This document shows positions 12,801 to 25,012 of a DNA stretch of 64,000 nucleotides, one piece after another; position 1 is the first letter of the stretch, and each line of letters begins with the position of its first letter. The position numbers and the translations under genes are program-made. Under the pieces are notes generated by a model, which saw only the letters and a program-made list of their open reading frames with translations, did no database searches and was not told the origin of the DNA. Origin of the DNA: Lantana camara (taxonomy: Eukaryota; Streptophyta; Magnoliopsida; Lamiales; Verbenaceae); NCBI GenBank assembly GCA_037501455.1, contig CM074865.1, positions 2,057,001 through 2,121,000 on the forward strand. Direction: 5' to 3'.

Positions 12801-13803
12801 CTAATACGGATATACTTGTATTATCCCCGAGCAGTAGCTGCATCTCGCCATCTTCAAGCTTTCTGGTTAGCTTGAACCCCTGCAACGAATTGCAAATATG
12901 ATTAGTTGAACCCGAGTCCACACACCAGGAATCTGGTGGACTTCCAACTAAACATAATTCAATTAAACAAGATATCGATATACCTTGTCCAGATGGCTTA
13001 GCAGGAAGACTTGCTAAGTATTTTGGACAATTCCTCTTCCGGTGCCCATTCTCTCCGCAGTGGAAACATTTTCCCTTGCTGGGTTTGCCTTTCTTCTTCT
13101 GAACCTTTTTCTTGGGATTGGGAACCTTTCCCTTTCCCTTTTTCCACTTGTTGGCCTTTGGAGCCGTGGAAGTCGATGCCTGTGCCAGGAGAACAGTTCC
13201 CTTAGCTTTCATTACTCCCTCCGCCACTTTAAGTTCGTTCATCAATTCAGGCAGAGAAAAATCCAATTTGTTCATAGAATAATTTTGCCTGAATGTGTCG
13301 AACGACTTTGGCAGAGAGCATAGGATCATATCCTGCTTGCTGAGATCATCAAATTTAGCACCAAGGCTTTCAATTTCGTTCAGTCAAGCCATCATGTTCA
13401 TAACATGATCCTGAACGGGTGATCCCTCAGACATCTTGGTAACTAACAGCCTTCGCATCAATTCGAGCCTCTTGGCTCGATTATGTCCTCCAAACATCTG
13501 ATGGAGATGATCCATCATGTTCTTAGCAGTTGGCATCTCATGCATTTGATGCTTGAGAACATTGGAGACAGATGCCAGGATATAAGATCTAGCCAAATCA
13601 TTGGACTTGATCCAATTGGCATAAGCATTTCTCATATCCTGATTGGCCGTAGTTTCCGGTACCCCCGGACAAGGTTCAGTGAGCACTTGTTTCAGATTCT
13701 CGTGACCAAACACGATGTCAAGATCCATTTTCCAGTCAGCATAGTTAGACCCTTCAAGCCTATTTTCCTTTAGGAGTGATTGAAGCGGGCTAGCGGTCGT
13801 CAT
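9851..13803 (-). pseudogene. gag-pol: Copia gag-pol polyprotein, one stop codon and one frameshift
   Basis: One reading frame starts at the Met of MTTASPLQSL (13,803). Domains in order are: UBN2-type gag; a zinc knuckle [14 protein letters not shown] (about 13,027-13,068); an aspartic protease with [12 protein letters not shown]; integrase with an HHCC head and the DRGGEYLS and [13 protein letters not shown] segments; reverse transcriptase with [10 protein letters not shown] (about 10,803-10,838); and RNase H with [21 protein letters not shown] at 13,384-13,386 interrupts gag where related elements have a sense codon before LNEIE. Near 10,080 a one-base loss shifts the frame, and the true C-terminus (ending GMGLRYVANWI) continues in another frame to 9,851. 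The order PR-INT-RT-RH defines Ty1/copia. The product would form virus-like particles and integrate copies, but this copy is broken. Confidence 0.95.
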
Positions 13804-14914
13804 TGCTTTAAAACTGAAATATTTTAAAAGGTGCAAGTTATGATTCTGTATTTTACATCTTTTGCGTCTAACCAATAAATGAAATCCACGTAAGCATTTT
13901 TGGTTTACACAATGGTGACTTATCTAACCGCAGTTGACTCCCCGGAAGCGAGGTTGAAAACCGCTTAGAAAAGCAAGTATTAATCTTAATTAACATGCCA
14001 TCTAGGTAACTCTTACCAAACTATGTTAATCCACCACGTTAACCTTTGACCTCTAAGTAAATGTAACATAGCTCCGAAGGGAGGTTAATACATTACTTAT
14101 TCAAGCATGTACCATTACCTAGAAATTCATACGAGTAGATCAGACACTCCACGGAGGCGTGGTTGAGCCGACTTTCCCCGTATTTCATTCTATCCGTAGA
14201 AGCCTAATCTTGTATACCGCGAATACATACCCGCCGAAGGGAGTAGTATATATCCACTATACTATAGACGGGTAATGGAGGCCGTGAGAATCCAACTCTT
14301 TTCATCTCGCTCCCACTTGAATTTTATAAAATTTGTGGATTATCTTTGATTATTAAATAATCACTTTTGGCGTCTTATTAATTTTGGAAGTAATTAATCT
14401 AATTAATATGCTCCCACTAGGATTATTAAATAATCCTAATAATATTTTAAGGCTTTAATAACTCTTTATTAATTTAGGCCCAAAAATATTAATCCAATTA
14501 TGCATCGTATTTAATCTCTATTAAATATTATTTATCTAATCACATTAAATAAATCATGCATAATTAAAGTAACATAATATCACATATTATCATGCCATAT
14601 TTAAAATTAAAAGCATGCTTGCAAATAATTATCACATAATTATCACGCTTTAAATTTTTATGGCCCCTTAAATAAATATGTTTTAAATTATCACATAATT
14701 TAAATCATATTTACTGATTCGGTAATTAACCAGGAAGATTATTGAAATCGATTCCCCGAAAATTACCATTCCACGCAAATTCCCAGAAACACTGGAGGGG
14801 TCACAACGGTCCCACTTAAAACCCAGCCTTCTTAGACAGAATTTACGTGCACAGTATCAGATTTAAAATTATGCATCTTATGCTTTATCAATGCGAGTAT
14901 ATAATCAGAGCCCC
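13804..14914 (-). other. Copia 5' untranslated region
   Basis: Non-coding leader between the gag start and the PBS repeats. It is AT-rich with scattered CTCCCACT motifs around 14,300-14,420. No gene was seen. Confidence 0.7.
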
Positions 14915-15322
14915 GCTCTGATACCAGTTGTTGTCGTTCCTATCTCATAGGGTGACCAGCAAAGATACCTCACGAACTAGTTTTACGGTGTGCGTCTCCA
15001 CACAACCAACCTTACCAGCGGGACCGCGAGGGGTAAGAGTCAATACTTCGTCACAGGTCACACTGCGAGAACCCCCTCTACGATAGAGCCCCTTACGGGT
15101 TACTCAAACTAGCTCTGATACCAGTTGCTGCCGTTCCTATCTCATAGGGTGACCAGCAAAGATACCTCACGAACTAGTTTTACAGTGTGCGTCTCCACAC
15201 AACCAACCTTACCAGCGGGACCGCGAGGGGTAAGAGTCAATACTTCGTCACAGGTCACACTGCGAGAACCCCCTCTACGATAGAGCCCCTTACGGGTTAC
15301 TCAAACTAGCTCTGATACCAGT
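14915..15322 (-). repeat. 197-bp tandem repeat carrying repeated primer-binding sites
   Basis: The string GCTCTGATACCAGTTG occurs at 14,915, 15,112 and 15,309, exactly 197 bp apart. The intervening sequence is almost identical (for example CCTATCTCATAGGGTGACC in each). The third occurrence adjoins the LTR and is the true PBS. The others are decoy copies displaced into the leader. Confidence 0.9.
15309..15320 (-). other. Primer-binding site of the copia element
   Basis: Minus strand TGGTATCAGAGC lies two bases from the 5' LTR end. It is complementary to the 3' end of plant initiator Met-tRNA, as is standard for copia elements. Confidence 0.85.
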
Positions 15323-17599
15323 TGTTGGGTGCAGCGGGCCCGAAGCAGAGTGACGGTACAGCGGAATTTTTCAAAAAATTTCGCCATAACCTCGTTATCA
15401 AAATATTTCCAAAATATTTTAAAACAGCGGAATAAATCGGGCAGCATAACTCTAATATATGCAGGCATCGATAACATAATTTTAAATCACATAGCATATA
15501 ATCACATTATGCAAATATTAATTTGGGCAGCACAACGGTATTACCGTACTGCAAATTTGGCTATCAACGGCACTTTTCCAGCACCTCGATATCTTCTCGT
15601 GAAACCGGCAGAGCTTCCCCGCAATATCCCCGATTAAGAAATTGGAGTGTGGGCTCCGGCAGTATTTCGCTAAATACTTTGAGAAAATATTTTTCAGAAA
15701 AACCCTTTTTTCTAAAACCTGAAAATCCCTATTTTCTAACAATTAAGTGGATTATATATTAATTATATAACCACCTAATTAAGTAATTAATTAATCCTTA
15801 ATTAAGGATTAATTAAAATTATGGAGAGAGAATTTCGGAAGCTGAAAATTTGATGCCAAAAAAAAAGTAAATGAAATGAATAGCAAAGCCCATATTTATA
15901 GCCTACAATTAAGGGCATTTTCGTCCAAAATCGGACTTTTGCCGTGCACTCCAAGTCCTGCCGGCCAATCCAAAGGCGCCACGCAGAAGCACACGCCGCC
16001 ACGAGCACGGCGGCACTGAGCACGCGCCGAAAGGGTCCCGCACGCCCCCACACGCGCCGCCCATGTGGCGGCTGTGTGTTTGGCGCGTGTGGCACGCACG
16101 CCGCAACAGGCAGCTGCCATGTGTCCGGTCCGGCCGGTCGGACCGGCGGTCCAGCGGTTTGGACCGGTTCAGATGGTCTGAACCTTTGCCACGTGGCACT
16201 CCCTCGCTCTGCCACGTGTCCGGGTCGGTCAACCCATGACTCGACCCTATCCGAAGACCCGACCCCGAGACCCGTTTCCACGGCCCGTTGACTTTTCAGT
16301 CAACATCATCTGGGCCGTTCACTCGCGCGACTTGGTGCGATCTCAATCGTCCACGTGTCGTGCCATGTGGCGCCCAGTCAGCGCCACTTGGCGCTGACCC
16401 GCTGACGTGGCGTGACACGTCACCTGCCACGTCATCAAAACATTTTTTTTTTTTCAAAAAAAATTATTTTCTCCAAAATAAAATTTCGGGCATTTCCAAC
16501 TCCTTGGAATTTAATTTATTTTCTCAAAATAAATTTCTTAGCTATTTTCAAACACTTTGAAAAAACATTTCTCTCTCTTGTTTTAATATTTTCTCTTTGA
16601 TCTTCATTGGGGCTTGCGGGGGGACCTGCAGGACTAATTAATCTTAGCTCCAAACGGGTCAATCTATTATCATCCCATGATAATAATTGATTACCGTTTA
16701 ACAATATTTAATTCCACTAAATAAATATTGTTGAACTCTAAAATTAATTAAATTATTCACGAATTTCTCGATCTAGAATAATTTCGCATTTTACTCCTCT
16801 GTACAGATATCCATGAAAAATAAATCAATACTACTATCATTTATTTTTCACTTTAAATATGAAATTTCTTGATTCGCCTTAAGTCAAATTCTCTGTATGT
16901 GAAACACATTCAACATACAACTTCGGTGACGCACACACGAAGTACTTTGGCCAAAGATTTAATTTGAACTTTTGCAAATCTATTTCAGGGATATCTTTTA
17001 ACCTTCCAGCAAGGCTACAGATTCCTCGATCAATATTTCTCTTTAGCACATTTCATGCAATCACCGAACGTACAAAGTATTTTGGCCACCCGTTATCGAG
17101 ACCTCACTTCTGAGTACATCACAGTGATTAACACTACATGCCTAAAGTAGAAATACTATCAGGATTAAGAGTCAAATGCTTCCGAGATTTTGTTCATTTT
17201 AGATAGCAGTATAAAATGAACAATCTCAGTGGTCCAGTTCGATGTTTCCAATCTCATTGAAAATCATCAATGTGTCATAATCGGAAACTCCATTTCCCTA
17301 TGACGAAAGACTAATCATCTTATATAACACATTATAGTCTCGATAAGAACATCTTCTTATCATACTGACTAGAACTTTAATGACACGTGACTTCTGGTAT
17401 TTAAAATCTTTTCCTATGAAACACATTTCATAAGGTCTCAAAAAAAAAAAAAAAAAAAGAAACACATTTCATATAAAAATACCATCACACGTCATTAATT
17501 ATTAAATTTGTAAAATACTCATAACTTGCTTTAATTTTCAGTTTTATTAATCCAAAATATTTACAATATAATTGGATTTTCAGGGCATTTATCCCAACA
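15323..17599 (-). repeat. 5' LTR of the copia element
   Basis: This 2,277-bp partner of the LTR at 7,577 would contain the element promoter. It has the same GC-rich, ACGTG-rich block (about 15,930-16,440). An extra stretch with a run of A's near 17,438-17,470 duplicates the local GAAACACATTTCAT motif and is absent from the other LTR. Confidence 0.93.
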
Positions 17600-18072
17600 T
17601 CACACTACCATAATCTAGCAACAGGTGTGTGAGCCCTAGCTGAATAAGAATATCTCAATTCGAAAAGTACCTTTAAGTCATTGACATATGTGAGATAAAA
17701 TCCTCCTACATCCCATCTCTCAATCGAGATCTAGGGCAAGGGAATAATCAGAACCCTAATAATCTTGATCTTAAAGTTAAATGCATTTCATATCCATTTG
17801 ATCTCGATCCAAAAAATCCATTTCTTGATCTCGATCCACTACCTTGGCCAAGGACTCCATTGTGGCATATGAATGACTTACACAATAAAAGATCAACTTG
17901 CTAATGCAAGTGTAGGTCCTTTATTAATTCTCATATGCTTCCATGTACCACTTGTGCAGCCCCAGCATAAGCTTTGAATCGGTTGTCTAAGGCGACACCC
18001 TTTAAAGTTTACACCTAAGACTACAGAGTTAACTCACAAAGCATCGATGGAATTTCAAGTCTAAGGACTACT

Positions 18073-19951
18073 TGTCACGCCCTAAAATCCGGACGTGATC
18101 GGTCGTGCTGTCGGTTGCTTCCCGACGACACAAAGCCCTCTTAAACCACGCAACTAGAAAACATTTGATCTGAAATAATTGACTAAGAGTGCAAAATCCC
18201 TCAATAAAATCCAAATATTTCATGGTACAGAGCATCTAAATTCAAAAACATAACTTCTCAAAATATGCATAAGAAGTTATTAGCATCTCCAGTTCCATAA
18301 TAAAAACAGATCCTAATCGAAATAGCTAATAAAACTCAAATGTCAAAAGTCCTTGATAATAAGAAATTAGATACTAAAATAGATAGGATCCTAAATCCAT
18401 CTTCCCGAACCTTGAAACTCAGCTAATTATCTGAAAACAATAGCAAGGGGTGAGTTGCATACTCAATAAGTAATTCCCAATTTTCTCTACCCGATCAAGC
18501 ATATTTAAAAAAAATAGCATATTATACGAATAATATCATATGGATTTTCATATCAATAAACCATAACAATTTCCAAACAATGAGTCAATGAACAATTTAC
18601 TTTAGCTCAAAGAACAATACTAAGACCATCATTCTATTGATCCTAGGCAGGGTTGTCGGCTTAATGGATATCCATGGACAATAACCAAACAATAATCCAA
18701 CTGTAATCCCGCTGGGCGGCCAAACAATGATGGAACTAGTTCCGGGCGCCAACAAATAACCCAATGGTCCAAAACAATGATCTGATCAATCTATGAGCTC
18801 AATCACAATATTCATATTTTCATGAAAAATACAATTTTCATACATAACGGAAAATAATAACTGTATTTATATGCTTGATCTTAATTTTCATAAAAACTCA
18901 CGACTTTAAGAATATATTTCATAAAAGAACAGCTTAAGTGAGACAATATCAAGAATTTTATCAACTTTATTGTAGTACGTATGATTTGATAATAATACAA
19001 GTAATGAAGTAAAGATTGTCAAGAATTACTTACCTCGAGATATTCGAAATCCTAGTAAACCTTGACAGCTAATTGACAAAAGCTCTAAGTCGATGGAGAG
19101 GAATCTAATAATGAAATCCGATAATTAGCTTAAATCTCAATAATCAGAATTTAAACTCCATAGCTACTGTGATTGCATGCTAAATTAGATACACTAATAA
19201 TCCCAAGTGATCTAACTGAATCTTGATCCCACCATCGGCTGAAATACAAAACAAGTGATACTAAATCTAATATAATATACGATCTAATCAATTTGCCACT
19301 ACTCAATACTCTGTCCTATATATCCCATTTATACAACAAGTATATTCTTATATCCATTAAACATGTGTGTATATATATTGGTTGCACTAGTAACCAATCA
19401 ATATAGACTTCTTATACACTTTAAAAAGGGTTGAATTATGTGCGACGTGACTACCCGCATGCTCAAGAACGATACCATAATATAATTCTAGTCATTAACC
19501 CAAATATAAACGTGAATTGACACGAATTTCCACTAAAACATGCATACTAATATACCTTAATTTGTATGTACAAATCCGCTGCAACATGATGCCCACGTCA
19601 ATCGTCGTTCGCTGTTTAGGGTGAGTTGTCCCTCTAAATTTCTATGTATTTCTTCCTCTTGCTCTTGATATCTTTTGTACTACGCCTTTTTTTTTTTTTT
19701 TCTTTCTCTCTAATTCTCTCTATTCACGATAAACTATATGAGTCTAAGTCTAAAGTATCTCTTGCTTTTAGGTTATATTTTGAGTCGTGAGAGTCCCACT
19801 TCTATCGGTTAGGGTGAGTCTTTTATGTATCCTGGGAATCCCACTTATATAAAATCTCTAAACTGTTACTATATCATTATCCAATAATACTATTATAATA
19901 AAATATACTTAAGTAAATAATTAAAAATAAAATAAGAAAACCGGGTGTTAA
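18073..19951. mobile_element. 1.9-kb unclassified insertion, TGTCACGCCC end
   Basis: This stretch interrupts the solo LTR and is flanked by ACTACT on both sides (18,067-18,072 and 19,952-19,957). It starts TGTCACGCCC and ends CCGGGTGTTAA. No protein coding was seen. A solo LTR of a gypsy-type element or a non-autonomous retroelement is likely, because TGTCACG or TGTAACAC starts are common in such LTRs. Its termini and layout resemble the neighbouring insertion at 20,148. Confidence 0.55.
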
Positions 19952-20147
19952 ACTACTTAATCACAACAATGACTCGTGAGATATTTCATAATCTGGAAGT
20001 TTCTATTTTTAGAAATAGAAACTTCCTTTCCCATGTAGGAATCTTCTCACACGGGACACCTCAATGTACCTACTTAGAATAAGTAAGCACCCCCATTTAT
20101 CACGCACGTATCAATCAATACATTTTACACCCCATGAAACAAGATGG

Positions 20148-22465
20148 TGTCACGCCCCGTTTCCGGGTTGCAACACGGCAGTGCACCTGAGCCCCGAAAG
20201 ACTCAAGAACACTAAGCCTCGATAATCAGAGCATCTAAGTCCAAAGTAAAAAGTTTAAATAATTCTCAGAGCAGTGCAGCGGAAAACATAACCTATCTAT
20301 TACAAGTCTTGACGCAAGTCTCATTTATAATCATCCTACAATTCAAGAAAAACATCAAAGAAAAATAACTTGGAAATTCCTAATCTAGCAGAAATAGTAG
20401 TCGTTCACCAGCCCCAAAATGGCTCTTCCTCAATGTTCTCTACATTGTTCTCTGCAAGAGGTTGTGTAAAGTGGGATGAGCGACACTTGCCCGGTAAGCA
20501 ATCCCCTAACCCTCTACCGGATTTTAGCACGTTACCATATATATACATTTTCATAAGAAGTTTCCAAGTAGTTTCATAGCTTTTGAAAGGTTTTCAACTA
20601 GTTAAGCACATAACATAATAATACACATAAGACATACAATTATGCTCATGAACTTTCGGTTCCCAACATATGCACTTGATCAAGTCCTAACTACGACCCC
20701 GTTAGGTGGGTTCAGAGTTGCTATTGTAACACCCGTAGCCGGGTCAGAATCATAATGCCACTGTAACACCCGTGGCCGGGTCAGAAACATAATGGAACCA
20801 GTTCAGAGCATATACATACATAACATTCAATCATAATCTTAGAAATCATGCTTTTAAACATTTATTTGGTAACATAACATCATATACATATCACATAAAA
20901 TATAGCCACGTAAGGCATGCTCAAACCCGATTTTATAAACAAATCTACTTTTCAAAATAGAACATATAATTTCGTTAAAGTAGTTTCGAAAACATAAGGG
21001 GTTAGGAAACCACTTACCTCGAATCCGTGAACTTCTTAATCCTAAAGGTCCCATTTGCTAAAGCTCTAATCTCGGTTTTTCGGATCTAGTCATCAAGTAA
21101 CAATAAGTTTTAATAATATAAATATTCTAATTATTCTAACTATACTAACTAAATATTCCCACGAATTAGGCGTAATTCGTAACGTAATCAACACTTAAAT
21201 AACTATTACCCTTACTATCCTAAACAACACCTAAGGCCACTATTTATTATATAAAAGAAATGAACTCAAAGTTATGTCCATTTTGTTTTACAAATGTATA
21301 CAACTTCTACGTGGGTTTAAATAGAATTAGTGAAATATTGTGCAAACAAGTTTTATATATACATATATATATATATATGATGCCGTGATGATTTTGAATA
21401 AAAGAAAACACATGTCAATTTCATACATTTTGTACGCATAAACCATGAGAAGGAATCTTTCATGAGTAGAACTAATTTATTATTCACAGTCGGCTAATTA
21501 ACTGAAATGTTGGATAATCGGATAAATAAAATTAATATTTGAAAAGAAACTAAAATGGAACCAATTTATCAAAGAATAAACTTTTAAAGATTTGCAGCCT
21601 CTTTTCTCAAAAGATCGTGACAAGATATGAGAGTAATTAACGTTGTATTTTTCGCCAGAAAAATATTTTATGGGATACTTAAATATATCTATAAAATCTA
21701 ATACTTATATATTAGATAGTAAAATCAGTAGGAATTATCAAATAATGACAAGTCGTAATGCACTAACAAATTCTTACTTAGAAATTCTCTCAATTGGTAA
21801 GATAAATTGGACTCTTGTTTTCTGGAATATATAAAAAGATTTTAACTCTTCTCTAGTTATTAAAACATAAGGTTTATCGACAATTCTTTCTAAAACCATA
21901 GATAGCAAATATTTATCTTCTACACTAAAATCACGTTGTAGATTTAAGAAATCAACTTGTGGCCTCCTAAAATCCAATTCCTACATATTCTAAACAACCG
22001 AAATCTTGCATGGAGAAATCGACAAACCTTTATTCTCTCCTACTCCTGTTATTTCTTCTTAGTCTAATCTTGTGATCTTGTAGTCCCGTTGTCCTTCTCC
22101 CTTCTCTTATTTCCTTCTGCGCTTCTACTCTCTCTTCCTTACTCTTTCCTCTTAATAGAATTAATGCATTCAGAATCTCTCTCGATAATAGGATCTAAAT
22201 CCAGAATATATAACCCTTAAGCATAGTGGTTAGTTTTTCTGCATAGTGGTCAGTTTTCTACGTAGTGGGATTCCCACTCCTCTAGCCACTCTCTAAGACG
22301 TTATTCCTATCCTATCCAGTTATATCATTCTTATTAATTAAATAATCAACTCCACTTAAATAAATAATATATCACTAAATATAATAAAAATAACCATAAT
22401 TCCTATAATCACGTAATATAGAAACCTGTACAAAAGAGAAAAGAAACGAAACGTGGGACATTAAA
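20148..22465. mobile_element. 2.3-kb unclassified insertion with 32-bp flanking direct repeats
   Basis: It starts TGTCACGCCCCGTTTC and ends with the roughly inverted GAAACGTGGGACA plus TTAA. The flanking 32-bp sequences (20,116-20,147 and 22,466-22,497) are identical, beginning CAATACATTTTACACC. The insert splits the solo LTR. Short open frames inside show no recognisable domain. The class is uncertain: the start resembles gypsy LTRs, but the flanking repeat is far longer than the 4-6 bp of LTR elements. Confidence 0.5.
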
Positions 22466-23082
22466 CAATACATTTTACACCCCATGAAACAAGATGGTCC
22501 TTCTTAAGGGCGTGATCACACGAGCAAGCCTCAAACGAGTCATATCGACACTCCCACTGTCTTTTGGACTCATCGGCTTGGAGTGATTTCTAATCATGAC
22601 TTAAGTGATTTAGGCTCGTCTCATGAACCATTTCACCTAAATGGTTGAGTCCTATAAGTCACATTGATTAGGGGAGTTCTTGTACATGCACAGCTAAAGT
22701 AAACATACAATCAAACAAGAGCATATAAAGAAGTGTTGCCTTAGTTCGTTTATTATTCAAATATTGTCTGTGATTTACAAAAAGGAAAAGTACTAATCAG
22801 ACTATTACATTGGCTTTCAGGGAACTATTCCTAACATCTGGGTGTCTGGTGATGCAGGGTCACGATCCGGAGATCGATATTTAGCTCCCCGTACCAGGGT
22901 AGTTAGGTTCGCATCGACCTCACGATAACCAGATCGAGATTGTGTTACCCTGGGGGATCAGATCGAGGGGATCTTTCAGACCCTTCGGGGGTAAACAACT
23001 TGGACGCTCAAGTCGATAGGTTGATCTGACACGGTCATCGTTCCACGTATCGTCTGCGTGGCCGCCCCTGGGTTGTCCAGGT

Positions 23083-24043
23083 TAGGGATGCAAACGAGAC
23101 GAGCTGGCTCGTGAGCTAGATAAGGCGGCTCAGAAATAGCTCGCGTTTGGGTTCGAATATGACGAGCCGAGCCAAGCTGAAGATCGACTTGAAGGGCATC
23201 GAACCCAAGCCCGAGCCGTCTATTTCTAGGCTTGTGGCTCGCGAGCCAGCTCACGAACCATTCTATAATTTAAAATATATATATATATATATTGGGCTGC
23301 CTTTTCTTTTTAAACTTATTGGGCTTGGTTCTGGGCTTGCTTTTCTTTTGTTACATTTGTTTGTATATATATATATTAATACTAAAGCAACCCTAATTCA
23401 TTTCCCCTCTTTGGCCCTTTTCATTTCAGCCGAAAGTGCAGCCCCTCCGCCAACACCTCGCTACCGCCCATCACTACACCACCACCATCTCTTCTTTCCG
23501 CGAAGCCATCTTCTCTCTGTCCCGTTTCTCCGCCACTCCACCACCTCGCTGGTCGTTGTTTCTTCGTCGTCCCGCGCCTCCACCACCTCACCGCTTCTTC
23601 GTCGTCTCGCTTCGTCATCTTCAGACGGTTGTACTTTGAATTTGTTTGGTTGTTTATGAGGTGGCTGCCGTGATTCTTGTTGTTATGGTATCTGGAGACG
23701 TGTTGAATTTTGTGTTATAGCATTTTGGACTTTGGAATCTTGTTGAATTGTGAAACCGCGTTTGGAGTCTCGAATTGATTGTGTTTGGCAACAATTGTTG
23801 ATGGTTCATTTCGTTAATTACGAATTATGTAACAAAATAATATTTTTTTTAAAATTTTCTTTAGAATGCAGGTTGGCTCGCGAGCCAAGTCGAGCCACTT
23901 CAAACTTAGCACGAGCTAAGCCCGAGCCACTAAATAGAAGGCTCACTGGCTCGCGAGCCAAGCCCGAGCCACCTATTTATACTACGAGCCCGAGCCCGAG
24001 CCATTAAAAAAAAAAAGCAAAGCTCGGCTCGTTTGCATCCCTA
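23083..24043. mobile_element. Non-autonomous hAT element (961 bp)
   Basis: Terminal inverted repeats TAGGGATGCAAACGAG and CTCGTTTGCATCCCTA are flanked by the perfect 8-bp duplication GTCCAGGT (23,075-23,082 and 24,044-24,051), which marks hAT transposition. Subterminal regions are crowded with GCTCG and CGAGC motifs, typical transposase-binding repeats. The centre (23,390-23,640) is a C/T-rich, leader-like stretch without a convincing protein. No transposase is encoded. Confidence 0.9.
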
Positions 24044-24160
24044 GTCCAGGTTGGCGTGGGGTCTACGTGGCTCCCAAGAGGACGTGCCACGTGGCCTATG
24101 GATTTATACCATGTCAGAGGCCCCTCAAATTACCAACGTGAATTTTCACGGGGGTAATTT

Positions 24161-24616
24161 TCATCGACCTGGCATCGGGTAGGAAAACCATCGCAACTGT
24201 TGAATTCGATCTGCCGCCGCATTAATGGGGTGCGTCTTTTTGAGTGAATCGACCTGGGAAGGGTAATGATGGTGCCATTTCATATTTTGAGGAATTATTT
24301 TTTCGCGGATGGTCTTTGGCTTGTTCAGAAGCTTCCTGTCCATAACGGTGAAAATCTATTCGACGGACGCGTTCAGGGGGATATAGTTTTGTCGATCGAT
24401 CTGGGTCGGTGGATCGACTTTTCCCTTGGACTTCTTGGGCTCGTTCCCCTTCCGGTTAGGGTTCGAGCCCGACCCAAATTTATGCCCCTCAGATCGGGGC
24501 AAGGGTAGAGGCCCATGAGCGAGGGCCATCTCTTCAACCTGAATGAAGCCGCGAGCGATGTCTTGTATCTCGGTCAAGTTCAGAGGTTTAGCCCTGACAA
24601 TCTCATCCGCCCACAT
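24161..24616 (-). pseudogene. Gypsy gag fragment
   Basis: Two same-frame open stretches are separated by one TAG near 24,353. The wording NYIPLNASVE, then VMDRKLLNKP, resembles the gag region of plant Ty3/gypsy elements that precedes the zinc-knuckle part. It has no start-to-stop integrity, and the end runs into non-coding sequence. The assignment rests on motif resemblance only. Confidence 0.45.
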
Positions 24617-25012
24617 GCAGTTTTGATCATGATCTTATGATTGATGGGTCTAGCTTAACGCCTAAGTAAATATGGATGTCGCACAAGTCGTGGGTCCATA
24701 TTGAAAGATAGGTGATGCAAAAACAATTACTAAGAGTTCTAAAGGTGATAGAATTGGTAAGTTGTACCTACCTAGGGTTTTACTTAGAATGTCCGCGAGT
24801 CGTGGGTTCGAGGTAAAATGCCTAGGATCTTAGTACCCATTGGGAAAAGTGTTCCTCTTAGATCTTTGGGAATTCTAGATCTTTGAAAAACAGTGGGAGC
24901 TACATTAGATTAAAGACCTTATCTTTTGTATATCGTTATATTTCAGCATGCTCACTAGTTCTCTGTTTTACCATTTAGGTCGTAGATTCTGTGATTCTCT
25001 ACGTGTTTTGAA

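Larger units (their letters stand above)
7577..17599 (-). mobile_element. Near-complete Ty1/copia retrotransposon (minus strand)
   Basis: Two LTRs of about 2.26 and 2.28 kb bracket a gag-pol region. Both begin TGTTGGG and end CCCAACA, and the whole is flanked by the 5-bp duplication TCACA (7,572-7,576 and 17,600-17,604). A primer-binding site complementary to initiator Met-tRNA and a polypurine tract are at the expected places. The LTRs are almost identical. They differ by a 20-bp indel near 8,423, a small rearrangement near 8,650-8,700, and an A-rich insertion near 17,440. Insertion therefore looks recent on an evolutionary scale. Gag-pol carries one stop and one frameshift, so the copy is not autonomous. 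Confidence 0.95.
6683..22836 (-). mobile_element. Copia-type solo LTR (about 1.9 kb net), broken by three later insertions
   Basis: The segment runs from TGTTGGGAAAACACG to GGAACTATTCCTAACA and is flanked on both sides by TCTGG (6,678-6,682 and 22,837-22,841), a 5-bp target duplication. Pieces at 6,683-7,576, 17,600-18,072, 19,952-20,147 and 22,466-22,836 join into one sequence. Read in reverse complement, most of it is clearly related to the 3' end of the copia element at 28.9-31.8 kb. There is no internal coding region, hence solo LTR. One caution is that its first 150 bp (element sense) have no partner in that other element, so it could instead be a rearranged fragment. Confidence 0.7.
22842..24640 (-). 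mobile_element. Degenerate gypsy element remnant (minus orientation)
   Basis: After removal of the solo LTR this joins the LTR fragment at 6,174-6,682. Read on the minus strand it runs from a gag piece (24,161-24,616) through a non-coding stretch with CCACGTGGC motifs to LTR-like sequence. The lack of pol between gag and LTR suggests an internally deleted, non-autonomous element. The right edge, where the copia leader begins, is approximate. Confidence 0.5.

Noticed and set aside
23147..23659. 170-residue plus-strand frame
   Set aside because: It runs from the hAT terminal repeat through the (AT)n stretch and the C/T-rich leader-like block. It shows no domain and its start lies in transposon-end sequence.
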